DNA from: Haliotis asinina
Taxonomy: Eukaryota > Mollusca > Gastropoda > Lepetellida > Haliotidae
Length of the DNA: 64,000 nt
Direction: 5' to 3'
Assembly (NCBI RefSeq): GCF_037392515.1
Contig: NC_090288.1
Location: 558,001 to 622,000 of the forward strand
The number at the start of each line of letters is the position of its first letter. Position 1 is the first letter of the stretch. The position numbers and the translations under genes are program-made. Positions 27,851-38,600 of the stretch are shown piece by piece. The notes beneath the pieces were generated by a model. That model was given only the letters and a program-made list of their open reading frames with translations. It did not search any database and was not told the DNA's origin.

Positions 27851-30800
27851 TTGCTGTGTCTGGGACTATGGTGCGGCTGCTGTGTCTGGGACAATGGTGT
27901 GGCTGCTGTGTCTGGGACTATGGTGTGGGTGCTGTGTCTGGGACAATGGTGTGGCTGCTGTGTCTGGGTCAATGGTGTGGCTGCTGTGTCTGGGACAATG
28001 GTGTGGCTGCTGTGTCTGGGTCAATGGTGTGGTTGCTGTGTCTGGGACTATGGTGTGGGTGCTGTGTCTGGGACTGTGGTGTGGCTGCTGTGTCTGGGTC
28101 AATGGTGTGGTTGCTGTGTCTGGGACAATGGTGTGGTTGCTGTGTCTGGGACAATGGTGTGGCTGCTGTGTCTGGGACAATGGTGTAGTTGCTGTGTCTG
28201 GGACAATGGTGTGGCTGCTGTGTCTGGGTCAATGGTGTGGTTGCTGTGTCTGGGACTATGGTGTGGTTGCTGTGTCTGGGACAATGGTGTGGTTGCTGTG
28301 TCTGGGACTATGGTGTGGCTGCTGTGTCTGGGACAATGGTGTGGCTGCTGTGTCTGGGACAATGGTGTAGTTGCTGTGTCTGGGACTATGGTGCGGCTGC
28401 TGTGTCTGGGACAATGGTGTGGCTGCTGTGTCTGGGACTATGGTGTGGGTGCTGTGTCTGGGACTATGGTGTGGCTGCTGTGTCTGGGACTATGGTGTGG
28501 CTGCTGTGTCTGGGTCAATGGTGTGGTTGCTGTGTCTGGGACTATGGTGTGGCTGCTGTGTCTGGGACTATGGTGTGGCTGCTGTGTCTGGGACTATGGT
28601 GTGGCTGCTGTGTCTGGGACTATGGTGTGGCTTCTGTGTCTGGGACTGTGGTGTGGCTGCTGTGTCTGGGACAATGGTGTGGCTGCTGTGTCTGGGATAA
28701 TGGTGTGGCTGCTGTGTCTGGGACTATGGTGTGGCTTCTGTGTCTGGGACTGTGGTGTGGCTGCTGTGTCTGGGTCAGTGGTGTGGCTGCTGTGTCTGGG
28801 TCAATGGTGTGGCTGCTGTGTCTGGGTCAATGGTGTGGTTGCTGTGTCTGGGACTATGGTGTGGCTGCTGTCTGGGACTATGGTGTGGCTGATGTGTCTG
28901 GGACTATGGTGTGGCTGCTGTGTCTGGGAAAATGGTGTGGCTGCTGTGTCTGGGTCAATGGTGTGCTGTGTCTGGGTCAGTGGTGTGGCTGCTGTGTCTG
29001 GGTCAATGGTGTGGCTGCTGTGTCTGGGACAATGGTGTGGCTGCTGTGTCTGGGTCAATGGTGTGGTTGCTGTGTCTGGGACTATGGTGTGGGTGCTGTG
29101 TCTGGGACTGTGGTGTGGCTGCTGTGTCTGGGTCAATGGTGTGGTTGCTGTGTCTGGGACAATGGTGTGGTTGCTGTGTCTGGGACAATGGTGTGGCTGC
29201 TGTGTCTGGGACAATGGTGTAGTTGCTGTGTCTGGGACTATGGTGCGGCTGCTGTGTCTGGGACAATGGTGTGGCTGCTGTGTCTGGGACTATGGTGTGG
29301 GTGCTGTGTCTGGGACAATGGTGTGGCTGCTGTGTCTGGGACAATGGTGTGGCTGCTGTGTCTGGGTCAATGGTGTGGTTGCTGTGTCTGGGACTATGGT
29401 GTGGCTGCTGTGTCTGGGACTATGGTGTGGCTGCTGTGTCTGGGACTATGGTGTGGCTGCTGTGTCTGGGACTATGGTGTGGCTGCTGTGTCTGGGACTG
29501 TGGTGTGGCTTCTGTGTCTGGGACTGTGGTGTGGCTGCTGTGTCTGGGACAATGGTGTGGCTGCTGTGTCTGGGTCAATGGTGTGCTGTGTCTGGGTCAG
29601 TGGTGTGGCTGCTGTGTCTGGGTCAATGGTGTGGCTGCTGTGTCTGGGTCAATGGTGTGGTTGCTGTGTCTGGGACTATGGTGTGGCTGCTGTCTGGGAC
29701 TATGGAGTGGCTGATGTGTCTGGGACTATGGTGTGGCTGCTGTGTCTGGGACAATGGTGTGGCTGCTGTGTCTGGATCAATGGTGTGCTGTGTCTGGGTC
29801 AGTGGTGTGGCTGCTGTGTCTGGGTCAATGGTGTGGCTGCTGTGTCTGGGACTATGGTGTGGGTGCTGTGTCTGGGACTGTGGTGTGGCTGCTGTGTCTG
29901 GGACTATGGTGTGGCTGCTGTGTCTGGGACAATGGTGTGGCTGCTGTGTCTGGGACTATGGTGTGGTTGCTGTGTCTGGGACAATGGTGTGGCTGCTGTG
30001 TCTGGGACAATGGTGTGGTTGCTGTGTCTGGGACTATGGTGTGGCTGCTGTGTCTGGGACAATGGTGTGGCTGCTGTGTCTGGGACAATGGTGTAGCTGC
30101 TGTGTCTGGGTCAATGGTGTGGTTGCTGTGTCTGGGACTATGGTGTGGGTGCTGTGTCTGGGACTGTGGTGTGGTTGCTGTGTCTGGGACAATGGTGTGG
30201 TTGCTGTGTCTGTGACTATGGTGTGGCTGCTGTGTCTGGGACTGTGGTGTGGCTTCTGTGTCTGGGACTGTGGTGTGGCTGCTGTGTCTGGGACAATGGT
30301 GTGGCTGCTGTGTCTGGGTCAATGGTGTGCTGTGTCTGGGTCAGTGGTGTGGCTGCTGTGTCTGGGTCAATGGTGTGGCTGCTGTGTCTGGGTCAATGGT
30401 GTGGTTGCTGTGTCTGGGACTATGGTGTGGCTGCTGTCTGGGACTATGGTGTGGCTGATGTGTCTGGGACTATGGTGTGGCTGCTGTGTCTGGGACAATG
30501 GTGTGGCTGCTGTGTCTGGATCAATGGTGTGCTGTGTCTGGGTCAGTGGTGTGGCTGCTGTGTCTGGGACAATGGTGTGGTTGCTGTGTCTGGGACTATG
30601 GTGTGGCTGCTGTGTCTGGGACAATGGTGTGGCTGCTGTGTCTGGGTCAATGGTGTGGTTGCTGTGTCTGGGACTATGGTGTGGCTGCTGTGTCTGGGAC
30701 TATGGTGTGGCTGCTGTGTCTGGGACTATGGTGTGGCTGCTGTGTCTGGGACAATGGTGTGGCTGCTGTGTCTGGGACAATGGTGTGGCTGCTGTGTCTG

Positions 30801-32076
30801 GGACAATGGTGTGCTGTGTCTGGGTCAATGGTGTGGATGCTGTGTCTGGGACTATGGTGTGGCTGCTGTGTCTGGGACTATGGTGTGGCTTCTGTGTCTG
30901 GGACTGTGGTGTGGCTGCTGTGTCTGGGACAATGGTGTAGCTGCTGTGTCTGGGACAATGGTGTGGCTGCTGTGTCTGGGACTATGGTGTGGCTGCTGTG
31001 TCTGGGACTATCGTGTGGCTGCTGTGTCTGGGTCAATGGTGTGGCTGCTGTGTCTGAGTCAATGGTGTGGCTGCTGTGTTGGGAAATGGTGTGGGTGCTG
31101 TGTCTGGGACAATGGTGTGCTGTGTCTGGGTCAATGGTGTGGCTGCTGTGTCTGGGTCAATGGTGTGGCTGCTGTGTCTGGGACAATGGTGTGGCTGCTG
31201 TGTCTGGGACAATGGTGTGGGTGCTGTGTCTGGGTCAATGGTGTGGTTGCTGTGTCTGGGACTATGGTGTGGTTGCTGTGTCTGGGACAATGGTGTGGCT
31301 GCTGTGTCTGGGACTATGGTGTGGCTGCTGTGTCTGGGACAATGGTGTGGCTGCTGTGTGTGGGACAATGGTGTAGTTGCTGTGTCTGGGACTATGGTGC
31401 GGCTGCTGTGTCTGGGACAATGGTGTGGCTGCTGTGTCTGGGACTATGGTGTGGTTGCTGTGTCTGGGACTATGGTGTGGCTGCTGTGTCTGGGACAATG
31501 GTGTGGCTGCTGTGTCTGGGTCAATGGTGTGGTTGCTGTGTCTGGGACTATGGTGTGGCTGCTGTGTCTGGGACAATGGTGTGGCTGCTGTGTCTGGGAC
31601 TATGGTGTGGCTGCTGTGTCTGGGACTATGGTGTGGCTGATGTGTCTGGGACTATGGTGTGGATGCTGTGTCTGGGACTATGGTGTGGCTGCTGTGTCTG
31701 GGACTATGGTGTGGCTTCTGTGTCTGGGACTGTGGTGTGGCTGCTGTGTCTGGGACAATGGTGTGGCTGCTGTGTCTGGGACAATGGTGTGGCTGCTGTG
31801 TCTGGGACTATGGTGTGGCTGCTGTGTCTGGGACTATCGTGTGGCTGCTGTGTCTGGGTCAATGGTGTGGCTGCTGTGTCTGAGTCAATGGTGTGGCTGC
31901 TGTGTTGGGAAATGGTGTGGGTGCTGTGTCTGGGACAATGGTGTGGCTGCTGTGTCTGGGTCAATGGTGTGGGTGCTGTGTCTGGGTCAATGGTGTGGCT
32001 GCTGTGTCTGGGTCAATGGTGTGGGTGCTGTGTCTGGGTCAATGGTGTGGGTGCTGTGTCTGGGACAATGGTGTGT

Positions 32077-32350
32077 AGAATCTGTACTTTACTGAGAAAG
32101 TGTAATCCCAAATATAACATGAATTGCATTTGACCACTTTCTAAATGGCAGTGTTTATTCATAGCCTTTGACTGAGGGAGCCATGCCAGTTTACATTTAT
32201 TACAGGTGTACACTAAGTCTGTGGCCTACCCAACAGGTTATCTGATTTCTAGTTTCGTTAGGTGCCTCACTCTGACATCAAGGGTTTGAATCCTGGATAA
32301 TATTAAAGAATTACTTGAATCTGTACTTTACTGAGAAAATGTAATCCAAA
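32077..32350. repeat. Direct duplication flanking the array edge
   Basis: About 40 bp starting TCTGTACTTTACTGAGAAA at 32080 recurs with few changes at 32320, an offset of 240 bp. The first copy touches the last 26-bp unit. The duplication lies in CENPP 3' flanking or 3' UTR sequence. Confidence 0.75.
32154..32201 (-). terminator. Candidate polyadenylation signals of CENPP
   Basis: Read on the minus strand, AATAAA occurs at 32201-32196 and again at 32159-32154, about 320 and 365 bases after the CENPP stop codon. No other AATAAA was seen between the stop and the 26-bp array. Either would end the transcript before the array. Confidence 0.45.
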
Positions 32351-32521
32351 ATGTAACATTTGTTGTATATAATATCCATCTCAGTCCTATTTACACATCA
32401 CGTTTAGGATTCATATGAGTACTTCGTTGAAGACCCAAATCAGGCACATGTACATATTGTTGTGGAGGATATTCCACAGTCACACTGATAAATCCTGGTC
32501 AGTGGTTTAGACTGTCACATG

Positions 32522-32661
32522 TTACATATCCTTGTCCTGTCTAGGTGATGTCACTGTGTGGATCAACACCTCCAGTGACTTCCGAACTCCCATTTTCTTC
32601 ACCATTGTTGAGAAAATCTCTGGAGTGTCAACTAAAGTGTTATCCTTGTCATATTCAGCCA
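32522..32661 (-). CDS. CENPP: CENPP terminal coding exon 9
   Basis: A strong pyrimidine-rich acceptor (CTTTTCTGCTGCAG) precedes the first base, and the phase-1 join gives ATG GCT GAA. It encodes MAEYDKDNTLVDTPEIFSTM then VKKMGVRKSLEVLIHTV, and ends DKDM with TAA at 32524-32522. It aligns without gaps to remembered human CENP-P from VPQR to the C-terminus. Confidence 0.93.
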
Positions 32662-35600
32662 CTGCAGCAGAAAAGTGTGGAACAAGTACAGAAAACATTT
32701 CAACAGAGTTTGACGTTTCATCTCACAAGCTTGTGTCAGCATGGACAACACTGATAACTTACCCAGGCACAAACCTGTCACCTATGTGTGAGGTGTTAGC
32801 ATAGACTCAGTCAGCTATTGAGGGCACAAGTGTCATGGATCACCATAGAGTCAATCAACTATTAAGGGCATCAGCATAGATTCAGCTACTGAGGGCATCA
32901 GCATAGAGTCAGTCATCTATTGAGGACATAAGCATAGAATAAGCTACGGAGCCATCAGTGTGAGGTGTCAGCATAGAGTAAGTCAACTATTGAGGACATC
33001 AGCATAGTGTCACTCAGCTACTGAGAGCAACAGTGTTAGGTGTCAGCATAGAGTCAGTCAGTTATTGAGGGCATCAGCGTTAGGTGTCAGCATAGAGTCA
33101 GCTATTAAGGCTATGAGTGTTAGGTGTCAGCATAGAGTCAGTCAGTTATTCAGGGTATCAGTGTTAGGAATCATCATAGAGTCAGCTATTGAAGGCATCA
33201 GTGTTAGGTGTCAGCATAGTGTCAGCTATTGAAGGCATCAGTGTTAGGTGTTAGCATAGAGTCAGCCAGCTATTGAAGGCATCAGTGTTAGGTGTCAGCA
33301 TAGAGTCAGCCAGTTATTGAGGGCATCAGTGATAAGAATCAGCATAGAGTCAGCTATTGAAGGCATCAGTGTTAGGTGTCAGCACACAGTCAGCTATTGT
33401 GGGCGTCAGTGTTAGGTGTCAGCACACAGTCAGCTATTGTGGGCGTCAGTGTTAGGTGTCAGCACACAGTCAGCTATTGTGGGCGTCAGTGTTAGGTGTC
33501 AGCACACAGTCAGCTATTGTGGGCGTCAGTGTTAGGTGTCAGCACACAGTCAGCTATTGAAGGCGTCAGTGTTAGGTGTCAGCACACAGTCAGCTATTGT
33601 GGGCGTCAGTGTTAGGTGTCAGCACACAGTCAGCTATTGTGGGCGTCAGTGTTAGGTGTCAGCACACAGTCAGCTATTGTGGGCGTCAGTGTTAGGTGTC
33701 AGCACACAGTCAGCTATTGTGGGCGTCAGTGTTAGGTGTCAGCACACAGTCAGCTATTGTGGGCGTCAGTGTTAGGTGTCAGCACACAGTCAGCTATTGT
33801 GGGCGTCAGTGTTAGGTGTCAGCACACAGTCAGCTATTGTGGGCGTCAGTGTTAGGTGTCAGCACACAGTCAGCTATTGTGGGCATCAGTGTTAGGTGTC
33901 AGCACACAGTCAGCTATTGTGGGCATCAGTGTTAGGTGTCAGCACACAGTCAGCTATTGTGGGCGTCAGTGTTAGGTGTCAGCACACAGTCAGCTATTGT
34001 GGGCGTCAGTGTTAGGTGTCAGCACACAGTCAGCTATTGTGGGCATCAGTGTTAGGTGTCAGCACACAGTCAGCTATTGTGGGCATCAGTGTTAGGTGTC
34101 AGCACACAGTCAGCTATTGTGGGCGTCAGTGTTAGGTGTCAGCACACAGTCAGCTATTGTGGGCGTCAGTGTTAGGTGTCAGCACACAGTCAGCTATTGT
34201 GGGCGTCAGTGTTAGGTGTCAGCACACAGTCAGCTATTGTGGGCGTCAGTGTTAGGTGTCAGCACACAGTCAGCAGCTATTGTGGGCGTCAGTGTTAGGT
34301 GTCAGCACACAGTCAGCTATTGTGGGCGTCAGTGTTAGGTGTCAGCACACAGTCAGCTATTGTGGGCGTCAGTGTTAGGTGTCAGCACACAGTCAGCTAT
34401 TGTGGGCGTCAGTGTTAGGTGTCAGCACACAGTCAGCTATTGTGGGCGTCAGTGTTAGGTGTCAGCACACAGTCAGCTATTGTGGGCGTCAGTGTTAGGT
34501 GTCAGCACACAGTCAGCTATTGTGGGCGTCAGTGTTAGGTGTCAGCACACAGTCAGCTATTGTGGGCGTCAGTGTTAGGTGTCAGCACACAGTCAGCTAT
34601 TGTGGGCGTCAGTGTTAGGTGTCAGCACACAGTCAGCTATTGTGGGCGTCAGTGTTAGGTGTCAGCACACAGTCAGCTATTGTGGGCGTCAGTGTTAGGT
34701 GTCAGCACACAGTCAGCTATTGTGGGCGTCAGTGTTAGGTGTCAGCACACAGTCAGCTATTGTGGGCATCAGTGTTAGGTGTCAGCACACAGTCAGCTAT
34801 TGTGGGCGTCAGTGTTAGGTGTCAGCACACAGTCAGCTATTGTGGGCGTCAGTGTTAGGTGTCAGCACACAGTCAGCTATTGTGGGCGTCAGTGTTAGGT
34901 GTCAGCACACAGTCAACTATTGTGGGCATCAGTGTTAGGTGTCAGCACACAGTCAGCTATTGTAGGCGTCAGTGTTAGGTGTCAGCACACAGTCAGCTAT
35001 TGAAGGCGTCAGTGTTAGGTGTCAGCACACAGTCAGCTATTGTGGGCGTCAGTGTTAGGTGTCAGCACACAGTCAGCTATTGTGGGCGTCAGTGTTAGGT
35101 GTCAGCACACAGTCAGCTATTGTGGGCGTCAGTGTTAGGTGTCAGCACACAGTCAGCTATTGTGGGCGTCAGTGTTAGGTGTCAGCACACAGTCAGCTGT
35201 TGTGGGCGTCAGTGTTAGGTGTCAGCACACAGTCAGCTATTGTGGGCGTCAGTGTTAGGTGTCAGCACACAGTCAGCTATTGTGGGCGTCAGTGTTAGGT
35301 GTCAGCACACAGTCAGCTATTGAAGGCGTCAGTGTTAGGTGTCAGCACACAGTCAGCTATTGTGGGCGTCAGTGTTAGGTGTCAGCACACAGTCAGCTAT
35401 TGTGGGCGTCAGTGTTAGGTGTCAGCACACAGTCAGCTATTGTGGGCGTCAGTGTTAGGTGTCAGCACACAGTCAGCTATTGTGGGCGTCAGTGTTAGGT
35501 GTCAGCACACAGTCAGCTATTGTGGGCGTCAGTGTTAGGTGTCAGCACACAGTCAGCTATTGTGGGCGTCAGTGTTAGGTGTCAGCACACAGTCAGCTAT

Positions 35601-38600
35601 TGTGGGCGTCAGTGTTAGGTGTCAGCACACAGTCAGCTATTGTGGGCGTCAGTGTTAGGTGTCAGCACACAGTCAGCTATTGTGGGCGTCAGTGTTAGGT
35701 GTCAGCACACAGTCAGCTATTGTGGGCGTCAGTGTTAGGTGTCAGCACACAGTCAGCTATTGTGGGCATCAGTGTTAGGTGTCAGCACACAGTCAGCTAT
35801 TGTAGGCGTCAGTGTTAGGTGTCAGCACACAGTCAGCTATTGTGGGCGTCAGTGTTAGGTGTCAGCACACAGTCAGCTATTGTGGGCGTCAGTGTTAGGT
35901 GTCAGCACACAGTCAGCTATTGTGGGCGTCAGTGTTAGGTGTCAGCACACAGTCAGCTATTGTGGGCATCAGTGTCAGGTGTCAGCACACAGTCAGCTAT
36001 TGTGGGCGTCAGTGTTAGGTGTCAGCACACAGTCAGCTATTGAAGGCGTCAGTGTTAGGTGTCAGCACACAGTCAGCTATTGAAGGCATCAGTGTTAGGT
36101 GTCAGCACACAGTCAGCTATTGTGGGCGTCAGTGTTAGGTGTCAGCACACAGTCAGCTATTGAAGGCGTCAGTGTTAGGTGTCAGCACACAGTCAGCTAT
36201 TGTGGGCGTCAGTGTTAGGTGTCAGCACACAGTCAGCTATTGAAGGCATCAGTGTTAGGTGTCAGCACACAGTCAGCTATTGTGGGCGTCAGTGTTAGGT
36301 GTCAGCACACAGTCAGCTATTGAAGGCGTCAGTGTTAGGTGTCAGCACACAGTCAGCTATTGTGGGCGTCAGTGTTAGGTGTCAGCACACAGTCAGCTAT
36401 TGTGGGCGTCAGTGTTAGGTGTCAGCACACAGTCAGCTATTGTGGGCGTCAGTGTTAGGTGTCAGCACACAGTCAGCTATTGTGGGCGTCAGTGTTAGGT
36501 GTCAGCACACAGTCAGCTATTGAAGGCGTCAGTGTTAGGTGTCAGCACACAGTCAGCTATTGTGGGCGTCAGTGTTAGGTGTCAGCACACAGTCAGCTAT
36601 TGTGGGCGTCAGTGTTAGGTGTCAGCACACAGTCAGCTATTGTGGGCGTCAGTGTTAGGTGTCAGCACACAGTCAGCTATTGTGGGCGTCAGTGTTAGGT
36701 GTCAGCACACAGTCAGCTATTGTGGGCGTCAGTGTTAGGTGTCAGCACACAGTCAGCTATTGTGGGCGTCAGTGTTAGGTGTCAGCACACAGTCAGCTAT
36801 TGTGGGCGTCAGTGTTAGGTGTCAGCACACAGTCAGCTATTGTGGGCGTCAGTGTTAGGTGTCAGCACACAGTCAGCTATTGTGGGCATCAGTGTTAGGT
36901 GTCAGCACACAGTCAGCTATTGTGGGCGTCAGTGTTAGGTGTCAGCACACAGTCAGCTATTGTGGGCGTCAGTGTTAGGTGTCAGCACACAGTCAGCTAT
37001 TGTGGGCGTCAGTGTTAGGTGTCAGCACACAGTCAGCTATTGTGGGCATCAGTGTTAGGTGTCAGCACACAGTCAGCTATTGTGGGCATCAGTGTTAGGT
37101 GTCAGCACACAGTCAGCTATTGTGGGCGTCAGTGTTAGGTGTCAGCACACAGTCAGCTATTGTGGGCGTCAGTGTTAGGTGTCAGCACACAGTCAGCTAT
37201 TGTGGGCGTCAGTGTTAGGTGTCAGCACACAGTCAGCTATTGTGGGCGTCAGTGTTAGGTGTCAGCACACAGTCAGCTATTGTGGGCGTCAGTGTTAGGT
37301 GTCAGCACACAGTCAGCTATTGTGGGCGTCAGTGTTAGGTGTCAGCACACAGTCAGCTATTGTGGGCGTCAGTGTTAGGTGTCAGCACACAGTCAGCTAT
37401 TGTGGGCATCAGTGTTAGGTGTCAGCACACAGTCAGCTATTGTGGGCATCAGTGTTAGGTGTCAGCACACAGTCAGCTATTGTGGGCGTCAGTGTTAGGT
37501 GTCAGCACACAGTCAGCTATTGTGGGCATCAGTGTTAGGTGTCAGCACACAGTCAGCTATTGTGGGCGTCAGTGTTAGGTGTCAGCACACAGTCAGCTAT
37601 TGTGGGCGTCAGTGTTAGGTGTCAGCACACAGTCAGCTATTGTGGGCGTCAGTGTTAGGTGTCAGCACACAGTCAGCTATTGTGGGCATGTATGCATATG
37701 TGGTCATCAACAAAGCAACCGTCTCACATAAATGAAGTTCAAAAGAACTGAGGCGATAGTGATAGCTAAGTTTAGATTTTACCCCAAAGAAACACAAAAT
37801 TGATTTAAAAGAATGTGTCTTACTTTTCTGTGGGACTTTTACAGCAAGATTGAGATGTCTATCGATGCGATACAGAGGACTGGCCACAAAACCCCACTCC
37901 AACACACAGCTGGGTCTACAACACAAGGAACATTGTGTCATTCTGAGTGGGTACACCAAACCGCTTACCTCTGTTTGCCCTGACTGATAATGTTTTGTGT
38001 CACCTGTTTTGGAGCTGACTGATCAGATATATTGTCATCTACTGTCCTGACTGATCAGCTACATTGTCACCTGTTGATGTACTGACTAATCAGATATAGT
38101 GTCACCTTTTGAGATTCTGACTGATCAGTCATACTGTCACCTGTTGTCCTGACTGATCAGTTACATTGTCACCTTTTGAGGGACTGACTGATCAGATATA
38201 CTGTCACCTGTTGAGGTGCTGAGTGATGAGTCATATTGTCACCTGGTGTACTGACTGATCAGTCATATTGTCACCTGTTAAGGTCCTGACTGATCAGTCA
38301 CTTTGTCACCTGATGAGGTGCTGACTGATCAGTCATTTTATGACCTGTTGCACTGACCAATCAGTCATATTATCTCCTGTTGAGATGCTGACTGATCAGT
38401 CAAAATATCACTTTTTGTCCTGACTGATCAGTCATATTGTCACCTGTTATCCTGATCAGTGATACTGTCACCTGTTGTCCTGACTGAACAGTCATATTGT
38501 AACCTCTTGTCCTGACAGCACAGTGATATTGTCACCTGTTGTCCTGACTGAACAGTCATATTGTCACCTCTTGTCCTGACAGAACAGTCATATTGTCACC

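Larger units (their letters stand above)
4104..32075. repeat. Tandem array of a 26-bp unit, about 28 kb
   Basis: About 1,070 head-to-tail copies of a unit built on TGTCTGGGACAATGGTGT followed by GGCTGCTG. Variants replace ACAATG by ACTATG, TCAATG or ACTGTG, and GGCTGCTG by GGTTGCTG or GGGTGCTG. Rare 22-bp units lack four bases of the GGCTGCTG part (first near 4532) and rarer 24-bp units lack two. The first few units (4104-4190) are the most diverged, as expected at an array edge. The consensus has no stop codon in any of six frames and 26 is not a multiple of three, so each strand reads through all three frames in turn. The result is long Trp/Cys/Gly-rich open frames on the plus strand and Thr/Pro/His/Gln-rich ones on the minus strand. 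These are composition artefacts. The array lies about 450 bp beyond the CENPP stop codon. Confidence 0.97.

Noticed and set aside
27851..30940. A 1029-codon open frame on the plus strand, and others of 951, 842, 675 and 623 codons within the 26-bp array
   Set aside because: The repeat unit lacks stops in all frames, so any array of it is open. The encoded Trp/Cys/Gly repeats change frame every unit and have no start context, exon structure or non-repetitive domain.
32532..32804. Plus-strand 90-codon frame near the 26-bp array edge
   Set aside because: It is antisense to CENPP terminal exon 9, whose minus-strand translation matches human CENP-P.
33371..37688. CRISPR-like array
   Set aside because: The 40-bp units are directly head to tail with no unique spacers, and the setting is an intron in an animal genome.
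32522..37823. Donor-copy explanation for the 40-bp array in intron 8
   Set aside because: I compared the unit with the exon 8 donor and exon 9 acceptor and saw no similarity, so this array is not counted as splice-site anchored.
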